From NCBI GenBank assembly GCA_039105265.1, contig JAPFFF010000006.1, positions 3,100,001-3,164,000 of the forward strand: a stretch of DNA of 64,000 bases, written 5' to 3'. The position numbers and the translations under genes were made by a program. Below are positions 22,072-32,347 of this stretch, piece after piece. Position 1 is the stretch's first letter; each line of letters begins with the position of its first letter. The notes below the pieces were generated by a model that worked only from the letters and a program-made list of their open reading frames with translations, was not told where the DNA came from and did not search any database. The stretch comes from Tritrichomonas musculus. Lineage: Eukaryota > Parabasalia > Tritrichomonadida > Tritrichomonadidae.

Positions 22072-23850
22072 CTAAGATCCCATCATATATTCTTTTGTAA
22101 TCGATCGACTATATTCTGCATCTGTAGTAGAGTTTTCATATACTTCATCATTATCATCGAATACATCTACGAAATCCATTACTGGTTGTAGATTCTTAGT
22201 CTTTTTGCATGCTGTTCCATGCTTTTCGATAACGAAACATGATTTAACAGACTTAATCGTAACATCGTGTTTCTTCATAAACATCTTCTCTTCTTCTAAC
22301 TCTTTCAAATATTGTTGTTCTATAGTGTTTCTCATTTCGGTGAGAATAAAATAGACTGTGGAGTCGATAAACTTAATTGGTACGTTATCGGTTTTAAGTG
22401 TCGATTTATTCTTGGTGATAATAACTCTAAATTGCGTTATCGAAGTATCTTCTAAGTTGGTCGTATTAACCAGATCTAACTTGTATATTGGAGCGAATCG
22501 TTTATTACCATTAGTTAAGTATGTTACGAGCTCATCTAATTCGAATCGTTTAGTAATATTCGGTACGAGAACCTTCTCGTAACAGTGTTCTCTTATTACT
22601 AAATCGTCATTATCTCGCTTACATGTAACTACTAGTATTGGAAGATTATTATTAAATAGTTTAAGTACATTGTTTATGTAATTATCAGTAATGTTGTACA
22701 AGTAGAATCCATTTACCTTGCCGGTAATGTCGTTAACGAAGTATGAGAACAGTGCCATTTTGTTATCTAAATCGACGACGAGTAAATTATATGCTAGTTT
22801 GTTTAATACAGACTTCCATTTGTTGTTAACGGGATTGTGATAGATTAACTCTTGTGGAAGTAGTTCGGTGAGATAGTTAAGATGGTTATGGATATACTCT
22901 TCACTAACGGCATTGTTGTTTATATAGAACGTTATCTCCAATCGTAACAAACCAGTATCCAAACTATTGTTAATGCTGTTTCGTAACTGTTCATCTGGAT
23001 TGTATAACCAATACGCTATATGTGATCCGATCTTACCTCTAACGGATGGACTCTCAATAGATTGGACAAACTTGTTATAGAATTTATATCTAACTTTACC
23101 GTGTTCTGTGTTATGGATGAAGGTAAGACAGTTCTTACCAACTAGTTTGTCGTTATCCATAATTACGTAGTCATCATCGTTATTGGAACCTTCCATAACA
23201 TAATCGTTATTGTCTATTAGATACTGGATCACCTCTTCTTTGTTAATGACACCAGCGAAATCTTGGGTGAAGTCGATATCGTTAATGTAGATACCTTCAT
23301 CGTTAAAGGATTTAATAGCTTCTTCGTTAGTAATTAATGCGAATACATCGTTAACTGGAATTGATGGTAATGCGACTTTAATGTACTTTTTATAGTATTC
23401 ACCTTCTTTGCTACTATACGTTGGTTTAATATATCTTTTGATAACGTTAATATCATGGGATTGTAATATTCGTTTAATCTTCGACGTGTGTTCTGCGAGG
23501 TACTTCGATAGATAATCGTTCTTGTTCTTGTTATGCGGATTTATTGGAACCATGTAATAGAAGATAACGTTGTCGCAGAATCTATCACTTAATGGATTAA
23601 GTTTATGGTTGTTAGTAGATCTTTCTGTGTAATCTATATTGAATATATCGTTCCGGTTGATCGTTTTTGTGAGATTATACAACATCGTTTCCGGTTTAAC
23701 GTTCTTGCGCTGTACATGCTTTAACGGAATCGTAATCGAATATGAACTAATATCGTTTAGAAAAATCTCTTTATGCGTGTGGAAGTCTAGTTCGAATAAT
23801 CTGGCTTCTTCTACGCTGTTCATGTTTCGTTTAAAGTAAAAAAGTTGCAT
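22072..23850 (-). CDS. Hypothetical 592-aa protein of the island; possible mobile- or virus-like element protein
   Basis: A long frame with sensible composition: mixed alpha/beta, acidic patches near residues 225-240 (SNNDDDYVIMDND) and a Lys/Glu helix near 515-535. Conserved-looking stretches are DFTQDFAGV (about 193), RYKFYNKFVQSIESPSVRGK (about 253) and GLLRLEITFY (about 297). The spacing of an aspartate strand, a YxK motif and an R-E strand recalls rolling-circle replication initiators of the Rep_trans type, but only weakly; no active site is assigned. Codon use differs from surrounding host genes (many CGT, TCG, GTA and ACG codons). A second methionine at residue 10 (23823) is an alternative start. 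Whether it belongs to a Polinton/Maverick-like element, abundant in trichomonads, is an inference; no polymerase, integrase or capsid gene is seen in the window. Confidence 0.65.
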   Translation of the reverse strand: MQLFYFKRNMNSVEEARLFELDFHTHKEIFLNDISSYSITIPLKHVQRKNVKPETMLYNLTKTINRNDIFNIDYTERSTNNHKLNPLSDRFCDNVIFYYMVPINPHNKNKNDYLSKYLAEHTSKIKRILQSHDINVIKRYIKPTYSSKEGEYYKKYIKVALPSIPVNDVFALITNEEAIKSFNDEGIYINDIDFTQDFAGVINKEEVIQYLIDNNDYVMEGSNNDDDYVIMDNDKLVGKNCLTFIHNTEHGKVRYKFYNKFVQSIESPSVRGKIGSHIAYWLYNPDEQLRNSINNSLDTGLLRLEITFYINNNAVSEEYIHNHLNYLTELLPQELIYHNPVNNKWKSVLNKLAYNLLVVDLDNKMALFSYFVNDITGKVNGFYLYNITDNYINNVLKLFNNNLPILVVTCKRDNDDLVIREHCYEKVLVPNITKRFELDELVTYLTNGNKRFAPIYKLDLVNTTNLEDTSITQFRVIITKNKSTLKTDNVPIKFIDSTVYFILTEMRNTIEQQYLKELEEEKMFMKKHDVTIKSVKSCFVIEKHGTACKKTKNLQPVMDFVDVFDDNDEVYENSTTDAEYSRSITKEYMMGS

Positions 23851-24048
23851 GCGTAGATGATCTTGTGCTAGTTCAATACAGTAGTAAGAATAAAAAAGTT
23901 AAATTAAAATTGGTTTAGAATATTTGGATCGTTTACGTTGGATCGTTAGTAATATACATTTATGATAAGTTCGTTAGTGATGTTGTTCGTTAATGATCGA
24001 CTCTTAACGGTACAAACCAAAAATAGTAGACCTACTGCGCAGATGATC

Positions 24049-24261
24049 CTACGCAAGAGACAATTCGAGGGGTCTTATGAACTCTGATTCATAGTTGGTA
24101 TCATCGAGATAATCACGAAGTGATTCTAGTAGTTCATCGACACTGTTGATGTTAGAGAGATCATTGTTATCGGTGAACCATTCGTGATAGTCTTTAATGA
24201 TTGACTCAATGGTTTCGACTGAATCGATTGGTTGGACTATGATTTCAATTTCGGTCATCAT
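24049..24261 (-). CDS. Small acidic hypothetical protein of the island (70 aa)
   Basis: Starts at one of two adjacent ATG codons (24261 or 24258), giving MMTEIEIIVQPIDSVETIES. The product is strongly acidic and probably helical (SVDELLESLRDYLDD). It lies about 200 bp upstream of the 592-aa frame on the same strand. No family is recognised. Confidence 0.45.
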   Translation of the reverse strand: MMTEIEIIVQPIDSVETIESIIKDYHEWFTDNNDLSNINSVDELLESLRDYLDDTNYESEFIRPLELSLA

Positions 24262-24462
24262 ATTATTATGATATGACAATAAAAAAATAGTTTGAATCGA
24301 AAGTGAGTCAGTTTACGATTTACCAGCTAAGAATATGGTTTTGGACCATCAATAGTGTTGTCGCTGACGTGGAAAGTTGACGTACAATGTTGTCAAGGAC
24401 GGGTGGAGCACGTAGTGCGAAACCCTCCTTACTATATCTACTTTCCTAAGTTAGCTAAACTT

Positions 24463-24620
24463 CACCTTCATATGGATAATGCAAAACCTCACAATTCAAA
24501 AAAGACTCAATTAAATTTGATATAGAAAGATTCCCTCATCCTCCATACTCACCAGATATTAGTCCTAACGACTTCTTTCTGTACGGATATATTGAATTAT
24601 TTTTTCTTTGCTTTAGAATG
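24463..24620 (+). pseudogene. Mariner transposase C-terminal relic
   Basis: One frame from 24463 gives HLHMDNAKPHNSKK, the mariner DNAxPH block with the second catalytic aspartate (codon 24475). A second frame from 24531 gives FPHPPYSPDISPNDFFLYGY, the HPPYSPDLxPxDxxLF block with the third catalytic aspartate (24570). The distance is close to the DD34D spacing of mariner. A stop codon and a shift of frame lie between the blocks, and the N-terminal two thirds are absent, so this is a dead fragment. It sits at the right edge of the CpG-richer island. Confidence 0.85.
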
Positions 24621-25829
24621 ACCAAAATTCAGATGTTTCAAAGCCCTATTTTTTCTTTCTTAAATTAGTTTGTAAATGCTTTAAACATTATAAAATTGTG
24701 ATAAAGTGTGAATTGAACAATGTGAGAAAATGTGAAACCAATTGGTATTGAAGATTAAACAGATCTTTTTATAAAAATTATAACAAATTGAAATAAAAAT
24801 GCATAAAACTATTATTAATGAAAATTCTCCTAATAACTCTGCCAAAATACAATGAAACAGGGACTAAAATAGCTTACTTGAAAAAAAGCAAATGTTTCTA
24901 AATTTAAAATCGCCTATGAAGAGGGACTTAAATTAAAGATATCTTATATGAAAATGAATGCGCACTATCTTGTTTTTCAGGGAAAATCTGCATCAAATCG
25001 AGTAATTCACAAGAGGCAACTATCCTTATTTCCAAGTTTTTTTCTTTTTTTATTGTAATCGTTGATACGAAATCACTACTTAAATTTAGAATAAGTATAT
25101 AAAAAATATCATTAATGGTAAACATTTATTGACATTTGCTAATCGGTTTCAAGTCCATTAGAATTGATAGTCATCAACCATCAAAACATTGATGCATAGA
25201 ACATATGACTCAGTTAGACTTTCATATAACTTCTAAAATACTCATTTTTTACCTCATTTTGGACTAACATTCACAACATCAAAACAGGATTCCTCTGAAA
25301 GAAAACTTTGTTTGGAGACCTGATTTCAATGAAAAGAAGGATTTTACCGAAAAACTAAAACAACTTCTTTTTTGAACTACAAAAATGCTGTTCAAATGCA
25401 ATTTATTTTTTTTTTTTTTCATTTCTTTTCTTGAAAATCACAATTATCTTGCTTTATATATCGTATCATTTGTTCCATTTTTTGATGTTTCTGTTTATAA
25501 CATATATTAAACCGAAAAAAATGATCTTAGGTCCTCTAACAAGAATTTAATTTGAAATAAACATGGTTAATACCAATCTTTTAAAAGTTAACCATTTTTT
25601 TTTTCAATTAAAATTCGTTAAAATTTTTTTTTTTCTATATCTCAATAAATTCTGGTTTTCTATTGGAGCAAAAATGTTTGGAGTAATTACAATGACTATT
25701 TCAAACTTCAGGAAATTTGGCTTTGCCTCTCTTTCGAAAATTTTTTCATTTAGTTTTATTTTTCATTTTTGAATGACCATGAATTTAGCTCGACCAAAAA
25801 AAATTTGAATTTAAGATTTTAAACTAAAA
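24621..25829. other. Gene-free stretch
   Basis: Low-complexity AT-rich DNA between the mariner relic and the WDR12 gene. Frames on either strand are short and Phe/Lys-rich, as expected from T and A runs. Nothing else is recognised. Confidence 0.6.
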
Positions 25830-25835
25830 TCATTT
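25830..25835 (+). promoter_or_regulatory. Initiator (Inr) of the WDR12 gene
   Basis: TCATTT matches TCAYTW exactly. The predicted +1 A is about 7 nt before the ATG at 25839. Confidence 0.7.
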
Positions 25836-25838
25836 ATC

Positions 25839-26969
25839 ATGAATACAGACGTAGTACGAATTAGGTTTATAACAAAATGCGAAAAGTATGCACTTCCACC
25901 AGGCGATTTTGAAGTTTCTTCAGCGCTCAATCGAAAAGGACTTTCAGACGCATTAAATCAAGTTTTTGACTTAGAAACCCCTGTTCCATTCGACTTTAAA
26001 ATTGGACCTCATTTCTTACGTCAGACACTTGGCGCTGCACTTCGTCTACATCAAATATCATCAGAAGACGTTGTTAATATTGAATTTTTCCCAGCTTTTC
26101 GTCCACCTACACCTGATAATGATAAAAATGTTGATGCATGGATTTCATGTGTTCGATTTGTTGGCAATTCAAGCAACATTATTTATTCTCTATACGATGG
26201 AACTGTTAGATTAAACGATCAAATATATGCCCCTTTTGGAACTCCATCTCCAGTAAAATGCGTTTCACTTTTAGGCGATAATGAAGCTGTTTCTGGAGAT
26301 ATTGATGGTTGTGTTTCAAAATTTGATCTCAGTAACCCAACTGCTTCAGAAAAATATCCCTTAAGCAACGAGCCAATACATGCAATTGCTACTTACCCAA
26401 CTCTTCATAATCTATTCATCATTGGATGCGCAGATGGAAACGTATCAGTATGGTCGACAGGCGCAAAGAATGATGGAACACTTCTCAGTGCAATGCATTC
26501 AGATTCTGTTCAATCCCTTCAATGGGTTGATGAAAAGACATTATACAGTGCTTCACTTGACAGAACAATCCGAATTTGGGATGTTGACCAACTTACAGAA
26601 AAATCAATTCTTTCATCTACATGTGGTATTCTCAGTCTTGCTGTTAGGGGAAATCTCATTCTTACCAGCCACTCAGACAGAAGTATCAGACTTTGGGATA
26701 CTCGTGCTGAAGAGCATAGATCAGTTATTGCTGAATTTAAATCACATTCAAATTGGGTTTCTGATGTGAAATGGGTGAACGACGAAGTGTTTGTAAGTGG
26801 CGGTTATGATGGCGCTGTAAAATTATGGAATATTGGAACACAGATACCTCTTTATACAATGGCTCAACATGATGAAAAAATATTCACTGTTGACGCAAAT
26901 GAAAAAGAAATTGTTGCTGCTGGAGACGGTCAAGTTATACATCATTTCTCTCTTGATCAATCTGATTAG
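25839..26969 (+). CDS. WDR12: WDR12/Ytm1-like ribosome biogenesis WD-repeat protein
   Basis: WDR12 (Ytm1 in yeast) joins Nop7/PES1 and Erb1/BOP1 in the PeBoW complex, which processes pre-rRNA for the 60S subunit in the nucleolus. The first 85 residues are the NLE domain typical of Ytm1 and Nle1 (VRIRFITKCEKYALPPGDFEV, then PFDFKIGPHFLRQTL and EDVVNIEFFPAFRPPTP). From about residue 95 there are WD40 blades ending in motifs such as DRTIRIWD, DRSIRLWD and DGAVKLWN. At 376 aa it is slightly shorter than animal WDR12 (about 420). The start is set by the Inr 9 nt upstream. Nle1 also has an NLE domain, but has more blades, so WDR12 fits better. Confidence 0.88.
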   Translation: MNTDVVRIRFITKCEKYALPPGDFEVSSALNRKGLSDALNQVFDLETPVPFDFKIGPHFLRQTLGAALRLHQISSEDVVNIEFFPAFRPPTPDNDKNVDAWISCVRFVGNSSNIIYSLYDGTVRLNDQIYAPFGTPSPVKCVSLLGDNEAVSGDIDGCVSKFDLSNPTASEKYPLSNEPIHAIATYPTLHNLFIIGCADGNVSVWSTGAKNDGTLLSAMHSDSVQSLQWVDEKTLYSASLDRTIRIWDVDQLTEKSILSSTCGILSLAVRGNLILTSHSDRSIRLWDTRAEEHRSVIAEFKSHSNWVSDVKWVNDEVFVSGGYDGAVKLWNIGTQIPLYTMAQHDEKIFTVDANEKEIVAAGDGQVIHHFSLDQSD

Positions 26970-27102
26970 AATATATGATAAATAAAATATTAAAATAATA
27001 TATGTATGTAATATTGAATATAATAGTATGGATTTACTTTTTATTTAAAGATAACCAAATTCTAAGTTTCAAATATATTAATTGAAAAATATTTATGAGA
27101 AC

Positions 27103-27108
27103 TCATTA
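27103..27108 (+). promoter_or_regulatory. Initiator (Inr) of the coiled-coil gene
   Basis: TCATTA, an exact TCAYTW match, places the +1 A about 14 nt before the ATG at 27119. It supports that ATG over the TTG just upstream. Confidence 0.65.
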
Positions 27109-27118
27109 AAAAAGTTTG

Positions 27119-29305
27119 ATGAATTTATTTGAAAAAACCAATTTAATGACTACCAAATCTTTCTCAGCACATTCACGAACAAGTAGGAGTACAATTGATG
27201 ACAACCGATCAGTATCTAGTAGATATATTAAAGAAGCCGAAAAAGTAAAATTACCACCTGCTGCCAGAGAAGCAACAGAAAAATTTCAATCAATTATGTC
27301 CAATCTCAAAAAAAATATTAATAAACTTTTTTTAAATGATGATACTAAAAAGCAAGTTGAATTGCAATATGCTAATACCTATCAAGCTGGATTAAATATT
27401 TGTAAATTAGGACCGAAAAACTTCACTGATGAAAATGTTTCTCCCTTTTTTTCCGAGTGGTCAGATTTATCAGATATTTTGTACAATTATTTTGATTTTG
27501 ATCCAAAAGAAAGATTTACACAATACATAGACGAAATTACCAAAAAGATAATCAATATAGTTCAACCAATCAATATAATTGCTTTTGATGATTCTTATCC
27601 CGCTGAAGCCAAAAAAGCAAAACAAGCGAAAGCTGATAAAGATTCATTTGATAATTCAATGTCACTTTTATCAAAGCAGACATATAAATTTTTTAAGGGA
27701 AAATTGTCTATAGATACTTTCATACAAACAATTAAGCAGTTGATTAGTAATGTTACTAGTTATAAGAATTTATATTTTCACCAACCAAGAGAAGAAGCAA
27801 CTGATATCTTATATTTAACACAAACGTATTTAAACAGAATTCTCGACGCAGTTTACGATTTCTATGGTGACGAAAAGTCTTTTAATATTTTTAATAGTAG
27901 ACTGATTAAATCAGGCGAAAAGCTGGAAATATTATTTAAAAATCAAAAGAAAAACGATTCAAATGATGAGTTTCCAGAAGATATTCATTCAGATAATGAA
28001 AAAAACAATGAAGAAGAGGATGAGATAGATAAAATTTTTACTTCTAAAAATCGTAACCCACCCAAAGTTTCTTTTGGCAATGCAAATCACAATGATAATC
28101 AATATTATAGCGAAAATGAAGAAGAAGAAGCATATACTAAAAGATCAAGCAATCATAAAATCCAGAAAAATGATAAAGAAAAAAGGCAACCGAATAATAA
28201 TGAAAATATTGAAGAAACAGAAGAACAACTCAGGGCAGAAATATCTGAACTTAAGCAATCAATTAATACCATTAGCAAAAAAATATCAAATATTAATCGA
28301 AAAAGAGCAGCAGAAAATGAAGAAGATGACGATATTAAATCAAAGAAAATTGATTTATCATTTAGCAACGATTATTTAAGTAACATTATTAAATACACAA
28401 AAGAATTAAACGAAGAAACGCAAAACGAACTAGAAAGTTTACAATCACTCAATACAGAACTTGATAATATATTTGGAACCAAAAATAAATACAATAAGCA
28501 GCCATTAAATTCATCCACTAAAAAAATCAAAGGTGAAATAAACAACCTCGACGATAAACTACAAACTTTTTCAGATGAATTAACCAAATATCAGCAGAAA
28601 ACATCAAGATCATTAAAGATCCGTGCTAGACAATCAAATAAAGATGATATAATGCGTGAAATAATCGAACTAAACGTACAAAACAAAGGAATTGAATCTT
28701 CTATCGGCGAGATTGAAGAAACAAAGAAAAAATTGATTCAAGAAGAAGAAAAACTTGGTACAAGTGAAAATCCAAGTAATCAAACTTTGAATGATATGAT
28801 GAACTTCCTTGATTCACATAAAAAAGAATTGAATGAAATTGAGAACTATTTTGAAAATTCTGAACCTATTCAAAACCCAGAAAAAATATCTCAGGAACTG
28901 GAAGTATACAGAGACGATAAATATGTTTCTGATATCAATGATGACTATTTAAAAACAAAGAAAGAATTGGAAAAGGCTAGAAGTTCATATGATTCTTGCT
29001 TATCACAATTTAATGATTCTATCAACAAACTTTTGAAATATTTGACTAGTGAAGATAAAGATACGATAGAACTATTTAGATCGAAATTAGATGATAAAGA
29101 GAATGAAGAATTTGAAGCAAGTTATTCATCTTTAGGCAAAGTTAGAGAAGAAATGATAATTAAGTATTCACTCAAAAATAAAATGGATACAATCAAAAAT
29201 TGGTTGGATGATAATTTCCCTCAATATGATGATCATAATTTATCAATAGAACAAAAACTTGAACTTATATTACAGGAAGTTAAATCTCATAATCCAAAAA
29301 GATAA
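27119..29305 (+). CDS. Coiled-coil protein of unknown function (728 aa)
   Basis: The protein starts with a Ser/Thr/Arg-rich segment (residues 10-40). A mostly helical region runs to about 280, then an acidic Glu/Asp/Asn linker (about 283-370). Long coiled coils fill about 370-715, with heptad-like EELRAEISELKQSINTISKK and repeated KKELEK runs. There is no signal peptide or membrane helix. Such proteins are often cytoskeletal or basal-body components, but that is only a guess. The stop is TAAA, the trichomonad stop/poly(A) form. Confidence 0.85.
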   Translation: MNLFEKTNLMTTKSFSAHSRTSRSTIDDNRSVSSRYIKEAEKVKLPPAAREATEKFQSIMSNLKKNINKLFLNDDTKKQVELQYANTYQAGLNICKLGPKNFTDENVSPFFSEWSDLSDILYNYFDFDPKERFTQYIDEITKKIINIVQPINIIAFDDSYPAEAKKAKQAKADKDSFDNSMSLLSKQTYKFFKGKLSIDTFIQTIKQLISNVTSYKNLYFHQPREEATDILYLTQTYLNRILDAVYDFYGDEKSFNIFNSRLIKSGEKLEILFKNQKKNDSNDEFPEDIHSDNEKNNEEEDEIDKIFTSKNRNPPKVSFGNANHNDNQYYSENEEEEAYTKRSSNHKIQKNDKEKRQPNNNENIEETEEQLRAEISELKQSINTISKKISNINRKRAAENEEDDDIKSKKIDLSFSNDYLSNIIKYTKELNEETQNELESLQSLNTELDNIFGTKNKYNKQPLNSSTKKIKGEINNLDDKLQTFSDELTKYQQKTSRSLKIRARQSNKDDIMREIIELNVQNKGIESSIGEIEETKKKLIQEEEKLGTSENPSNQTLNDMMNFLDSHKKELNEIENYFENSEPIQNPEKISQELEVYRDDKYVSDINDDYLKTKKELEKARSSYDSCLSQFNDSINKLLKYLTSEDKDTIELFRSKLDDKENEEFEASYSSLGKVREEMIIKYSLKNKMDTIKNWLDDNFPQYDDHNLSIEQKLELILQEVKSHNPKR

Positions 29306-29543
29306 AAATGAAAGATGAATACTTTAACAATTTTGTTTATTATTAATGCCAATAGAGAAAGGAATGTTAAAAAAAAAAAGTTTATATTTTTTAGATATAA
29401 ATTTTTCAAAGAATAAAAAATATATGATGATAATTTATAAAATAATAATTAAAATGTTTTGAGTTAATCTATTTATTTATATTTATTATTCATCTATATC
29501 TGGGGTTCTAATAATTTAAATACAATTTTTAATATGCTGCTGT

Positions 29544-30152
29544 TTACTGTGGAGTTGTCAATGGCGGACATCCAGGATCAACAAAGAGGATAGGTTGGTT
29601 ACTGTATTGAGTTTGTTTTTGTAAATTTGGCTTTGGCTCACTCCAAATATAAACTTCCAAATTAGCATATCCAACAACTTGAACATTTCCTCTTGTTAGA
29701 AGTTCAACTCTGAGAGAATTATTAACACCTTTCTCAAGCTCAGTAACACTAATTGTACAATATCCTATTAATGAATGCTTTGGCTCAACATATTCACAAT
29801 GTAAATTTGCAGAACGATTTTCATCATTTCGTGCAACATATTTGTCAATTGAATGATCTTTTGGCTGATGTGAATGGCTATTATCATCGAAATCGAATAA
29901 ACTAGCTAAGGCTGACTTTTTTTGAACAGACCTGACAGTTAATGTAAGCCTTTGAACTTGATTTATTGGGTCTTCGATATTGAAGTCATGATTAATATAA
30001 CAAAGGCTATGAACATTGTCAATAAGATATTCATCACTAATATGATGAGGTCTTTGTGTAAGATTTAATCGAATAATATTATCCTCATTAATGCTATGAA
30101 CAGTTGAATCTTTAAGATCTATCGAAACAACACGGAAAGAAATCCTTGTCAT
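29544..30152 (-). CDS. Hypothetical 202-aa protein, possible C2-like fold
   Basis: A compact soluble protein with alternating short strands. The segment at about 125-172 (SLIGYCTISVTELEKGVNNS, then VELLTRGNVQVVGYANLEVYIW) resembles the last strands of a C2 domain. No calcium-binding aspartate pattern is clear. The C-terminus is Pro/Gln-rich. An Inr (TCATTT on the minus strand, 30168-30173) precedes the ATG by about 20 nt and the stop is TAAA, so it is probably an expressed gene. The family is unknown. Confidence 0.75.
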   Translation of the reverse strand: MTRISFRVVSIDLKDSTVHSINEDNIIRLNLTQRPHHISDEYLIDNVHSLCYINHDFNIEDPINQVQRLTLTVRSVQKKSALASLFDFDDNSHSHQPKDHSIDKYVARNDENRSANLHCEYVEPKHSLIGYCTISVTELEKGVNNSLRVELLTRGNVQVVGYANLEVYIWSEPKPNLQKQTQYSNQPILFVDPGCPPLTTPQ

Positions 30153-30167
30153 TAAAGTTTAATAAAA

Positions 30168-30173
30168 AAATGA
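30168..30173 (-). promoter_or_regulatory. Initiator (Inr) of the 202-aa gene
   Basis: Reads TCATTT on the minus strand, an exact consensus match, with a leader of about 18 nt to the ATG at 30152. Confidence 0.6.
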
Positions 30174-30987
30174 TATGTATTTTTTTCAATCATAATTTGT
30201 TCAGTTATAAAATCTTTAATGATGATTATTCATTCAATTTTTATTTTCAATATCCATCGATAAATCCGATACATAGAAAATTTCCATCATGCTTCAATTT
30301 ATTTGAAGGAGAAAGAGAATTTACAATTCAAAAATAGAAATGAAAAAAAGTATCAATTGATTGAATTGAGTTTAATACCATTAAATTTTGTTTATTTTCT
30401 TGATAATTATTGATATAAAAGAAATGTTATATATTTTTTGGATTTTAATTATAAATTCTAATTGTTTTATTACATAAAATTAATGAATAAAGCAAAATTA
30501 ATGAATATAAATTACATTTAAATAATTACCCAGAAAATTTCCTATTCAAAAAATAAACATTAATAAACTTTATTCCTTTATCATTAAAAGAATTAGAATT
30601 AATGGGAGAAAAAGGTTGAAATCATTATATGTAAGAATTTGGTAGAAACAGGCCAGAAACTAGAATTAAATAAATTTTTGTTTGGGAAATTTCAATCATA
30701 ATCATTATAGTTAAATTTCATATTTAAAAAGAATTAACATATAAGAAATATTCAAAAAACAAGTACTTGGAATAAAATATTAAAAAACATTATTTAACAT
30801 ATATATGAATCTATATATGATTTCTATTACACACAAATATAGAAGCTTTTTCTTGATATTTTCAATTTTTAAAAAAAGATAAACATAGTATGAATATGAT
30901 TTATTTATAAATTTTCGCATTCAATGAATCAAAGGCATCAATTCGAATAATTTCATACCACATGTCACTGGTCACAACTAATTTCCA
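30174..30987. other. Intergenic stretch between divergent genes
   Basis: Gene-free AT-rich DNA. It presumably holds the promoters of the divergent 202-aa and NOC4-like genes. Just before the NOC4-like ATG there is an imperfect Inr (TCACTG at 30965-30970). Confidence 0.55.
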
Positions 30988-32229
30988 ATGAAAATCAGAG
31001 GAGTCCTTGCCACCGATAAAGGAATGAACGAATTAAATCAAATTTTAAATATATTAAATTCAGCTGATGATATGTTTGATGATGCATTTACTGAACTTTC
31101 ATCATTTTTTTGTCGGCATTTAAAGACAAACTTGCTTCCAGTTAAACCTACCACAGAATTTTCATCACCAGTTCAAAAACAAGTTTATACTTGGCTTGAT
31201 TCTAGATACCAAACCTTTTGTGAATATCTGAATAATAACAACATTCCTATTACCAAAAACATTGAACAAAACATTCAGTCTCTTTTAGAATCAGATTCAA
31301 AAAAAACTTTGATTCCATTAGCCGCAAAACTTTTCATTCACAACAACCTTTTTACAGAAAATCAATTTGTGAGCAGTCTTCCAGAATTTCAAGAAACTGT
31401 TTATTCCAAAATAACGGAAATTCTACCCCAATGCCAAGATGTGGCATTACGTGTTCTTACTACTGAGTTTCCAAACTCAAAGACTTCAAATACCTTTTCA
31501 AACCTTTTTTTAAAATATGTTTCATTAAAGCAGGAAGAAGACTCATTTATTCAAATGCTGAATAATTTTGATTCAGTATTATCAAGAGTTGATGACAAAC
31601 TTGTTACATATGATTTTCTACACGAACAATTCGACTCTGATTCTCTATCATCATCACTTTCACTTCCATATCTTGTAATTGTTGCACAATCTAGTGCTGT
31701 AGATTCTCAAAAATTCTATCAAACTGCTTTTAAATCTATTTCACCTCAATCTCTCTCATCACCGCATCGAGCCAAATATCTTGATACACTTGTACGCGTT
31801 CTATCACCAAAGACACGTCCTGTTTCGGAAGTCACTTGCTTCGCAGCAAAATTATCACGAATGCTACCTTTAATTCCAGTAGACGCTCAACTTGACGTAC
31901 TTAGCATTTTCCAAACCCTAGTTCGTGCACATGAATCAGTCTCAAAGCTACTCGAGCCATTCCAAACTGATATAAAAGTTGCCAACGTTTACGGAAATCT
32001 TGAAGAATGTACTTCACAGACTTTATGGGAAGTAAGGGCATTGAGAGGAAGCCAAATTCCTGGTCTTTCTGAAGAAGCAAGAACACTAGGCCAAAGATGG
32101 GTTCCTCCTGATTTTTGCTCTTTCAAGCTTCAAGATGCTGTTGAATCAATAAAGCCGAGACCAAAGGCTCCTCAAAGAGCTGGCAATTGGATGACAAACT
32201 TAGATCAAACAATTTGGAACTTTCATTAA
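30988..32229 (+). CDS. Probable NOC4-like ribosome biogenesis protein (413 aa)
   Basis: An alpha-helical protein with no membrane segment. NOC4 works with NOP14 in nuclear assembly and export of the 40S subunit. The call rests on a WLDSRYQTFCEYL segment (about 70-82), like the WLRxRY region of NOC4 proteins, and a C-terminal block NLEECTSQTLWEVRALRGSQ (about 337-356), which fits the CBF/Mak21 motif where an N-x-x-x-S-x-L-W-E-L stretch precedes a short region on the H-Y-x-P pattern. The H-Y-P residues are not well kept. The length is somewhat below the family norm (about 510-550). A trichomonad-specific helical-repeat protein is the alternative. Confidence 0.55.
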   Translation: MKIRGVLATDKGMNELNQILNILNSADDMFDDAFTELSSFFCRHLKTNLLPVKPTTEFSSPVQKQVYTWLDSRYQTFCEYLNNNNIPITKNIEQNIQSLLESDSKKTLIPLAAKLFIHNNLFTENQFVSSLPEFQETVYSKITEILPQCQDVALRVLTTEFPNSKTSNTFSNLFLKYVSLKQEEDSFIQMLNNFDSVLSRVDDKLVTYDFLHEQFDSDSLSSSLSLPYLVIVAQSSAVDSQKFYQTAFKSISPQSLSSPHRAKYLDTLVRVLSPKTRPVSEVTCFAAKLSRMLPLIPVDAQLDVLSIFQTLVRAHESVSKLLEPFQTDIKVANVYGNLEECTSQTLWEVRALRGSQIPGLSEEARTLGQRWVPPDFCSFKLQDAVESIKPRPKAPQRAGNWMTNLDQTIWNFH

Positions 32230-32347
32230 CGAGTTATAATACTTCCTATCATAAGATTTGTTATTTTGTTATTTCTATATATATATATATAAATGTTATA
32301 TTTGCATTTTCTTTTTTTAACTCCCCATTTTGTTTGCCAATCTCTTT

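Noticed and set aside
24360-24430. GC-richer hairpin-like stretch (gacgggtggagcacgtagtg) that might be a ribozyme.
   Set aside because: The conserved core of the hammerhead is absent and no HDV-type nested pairing could be drawn.
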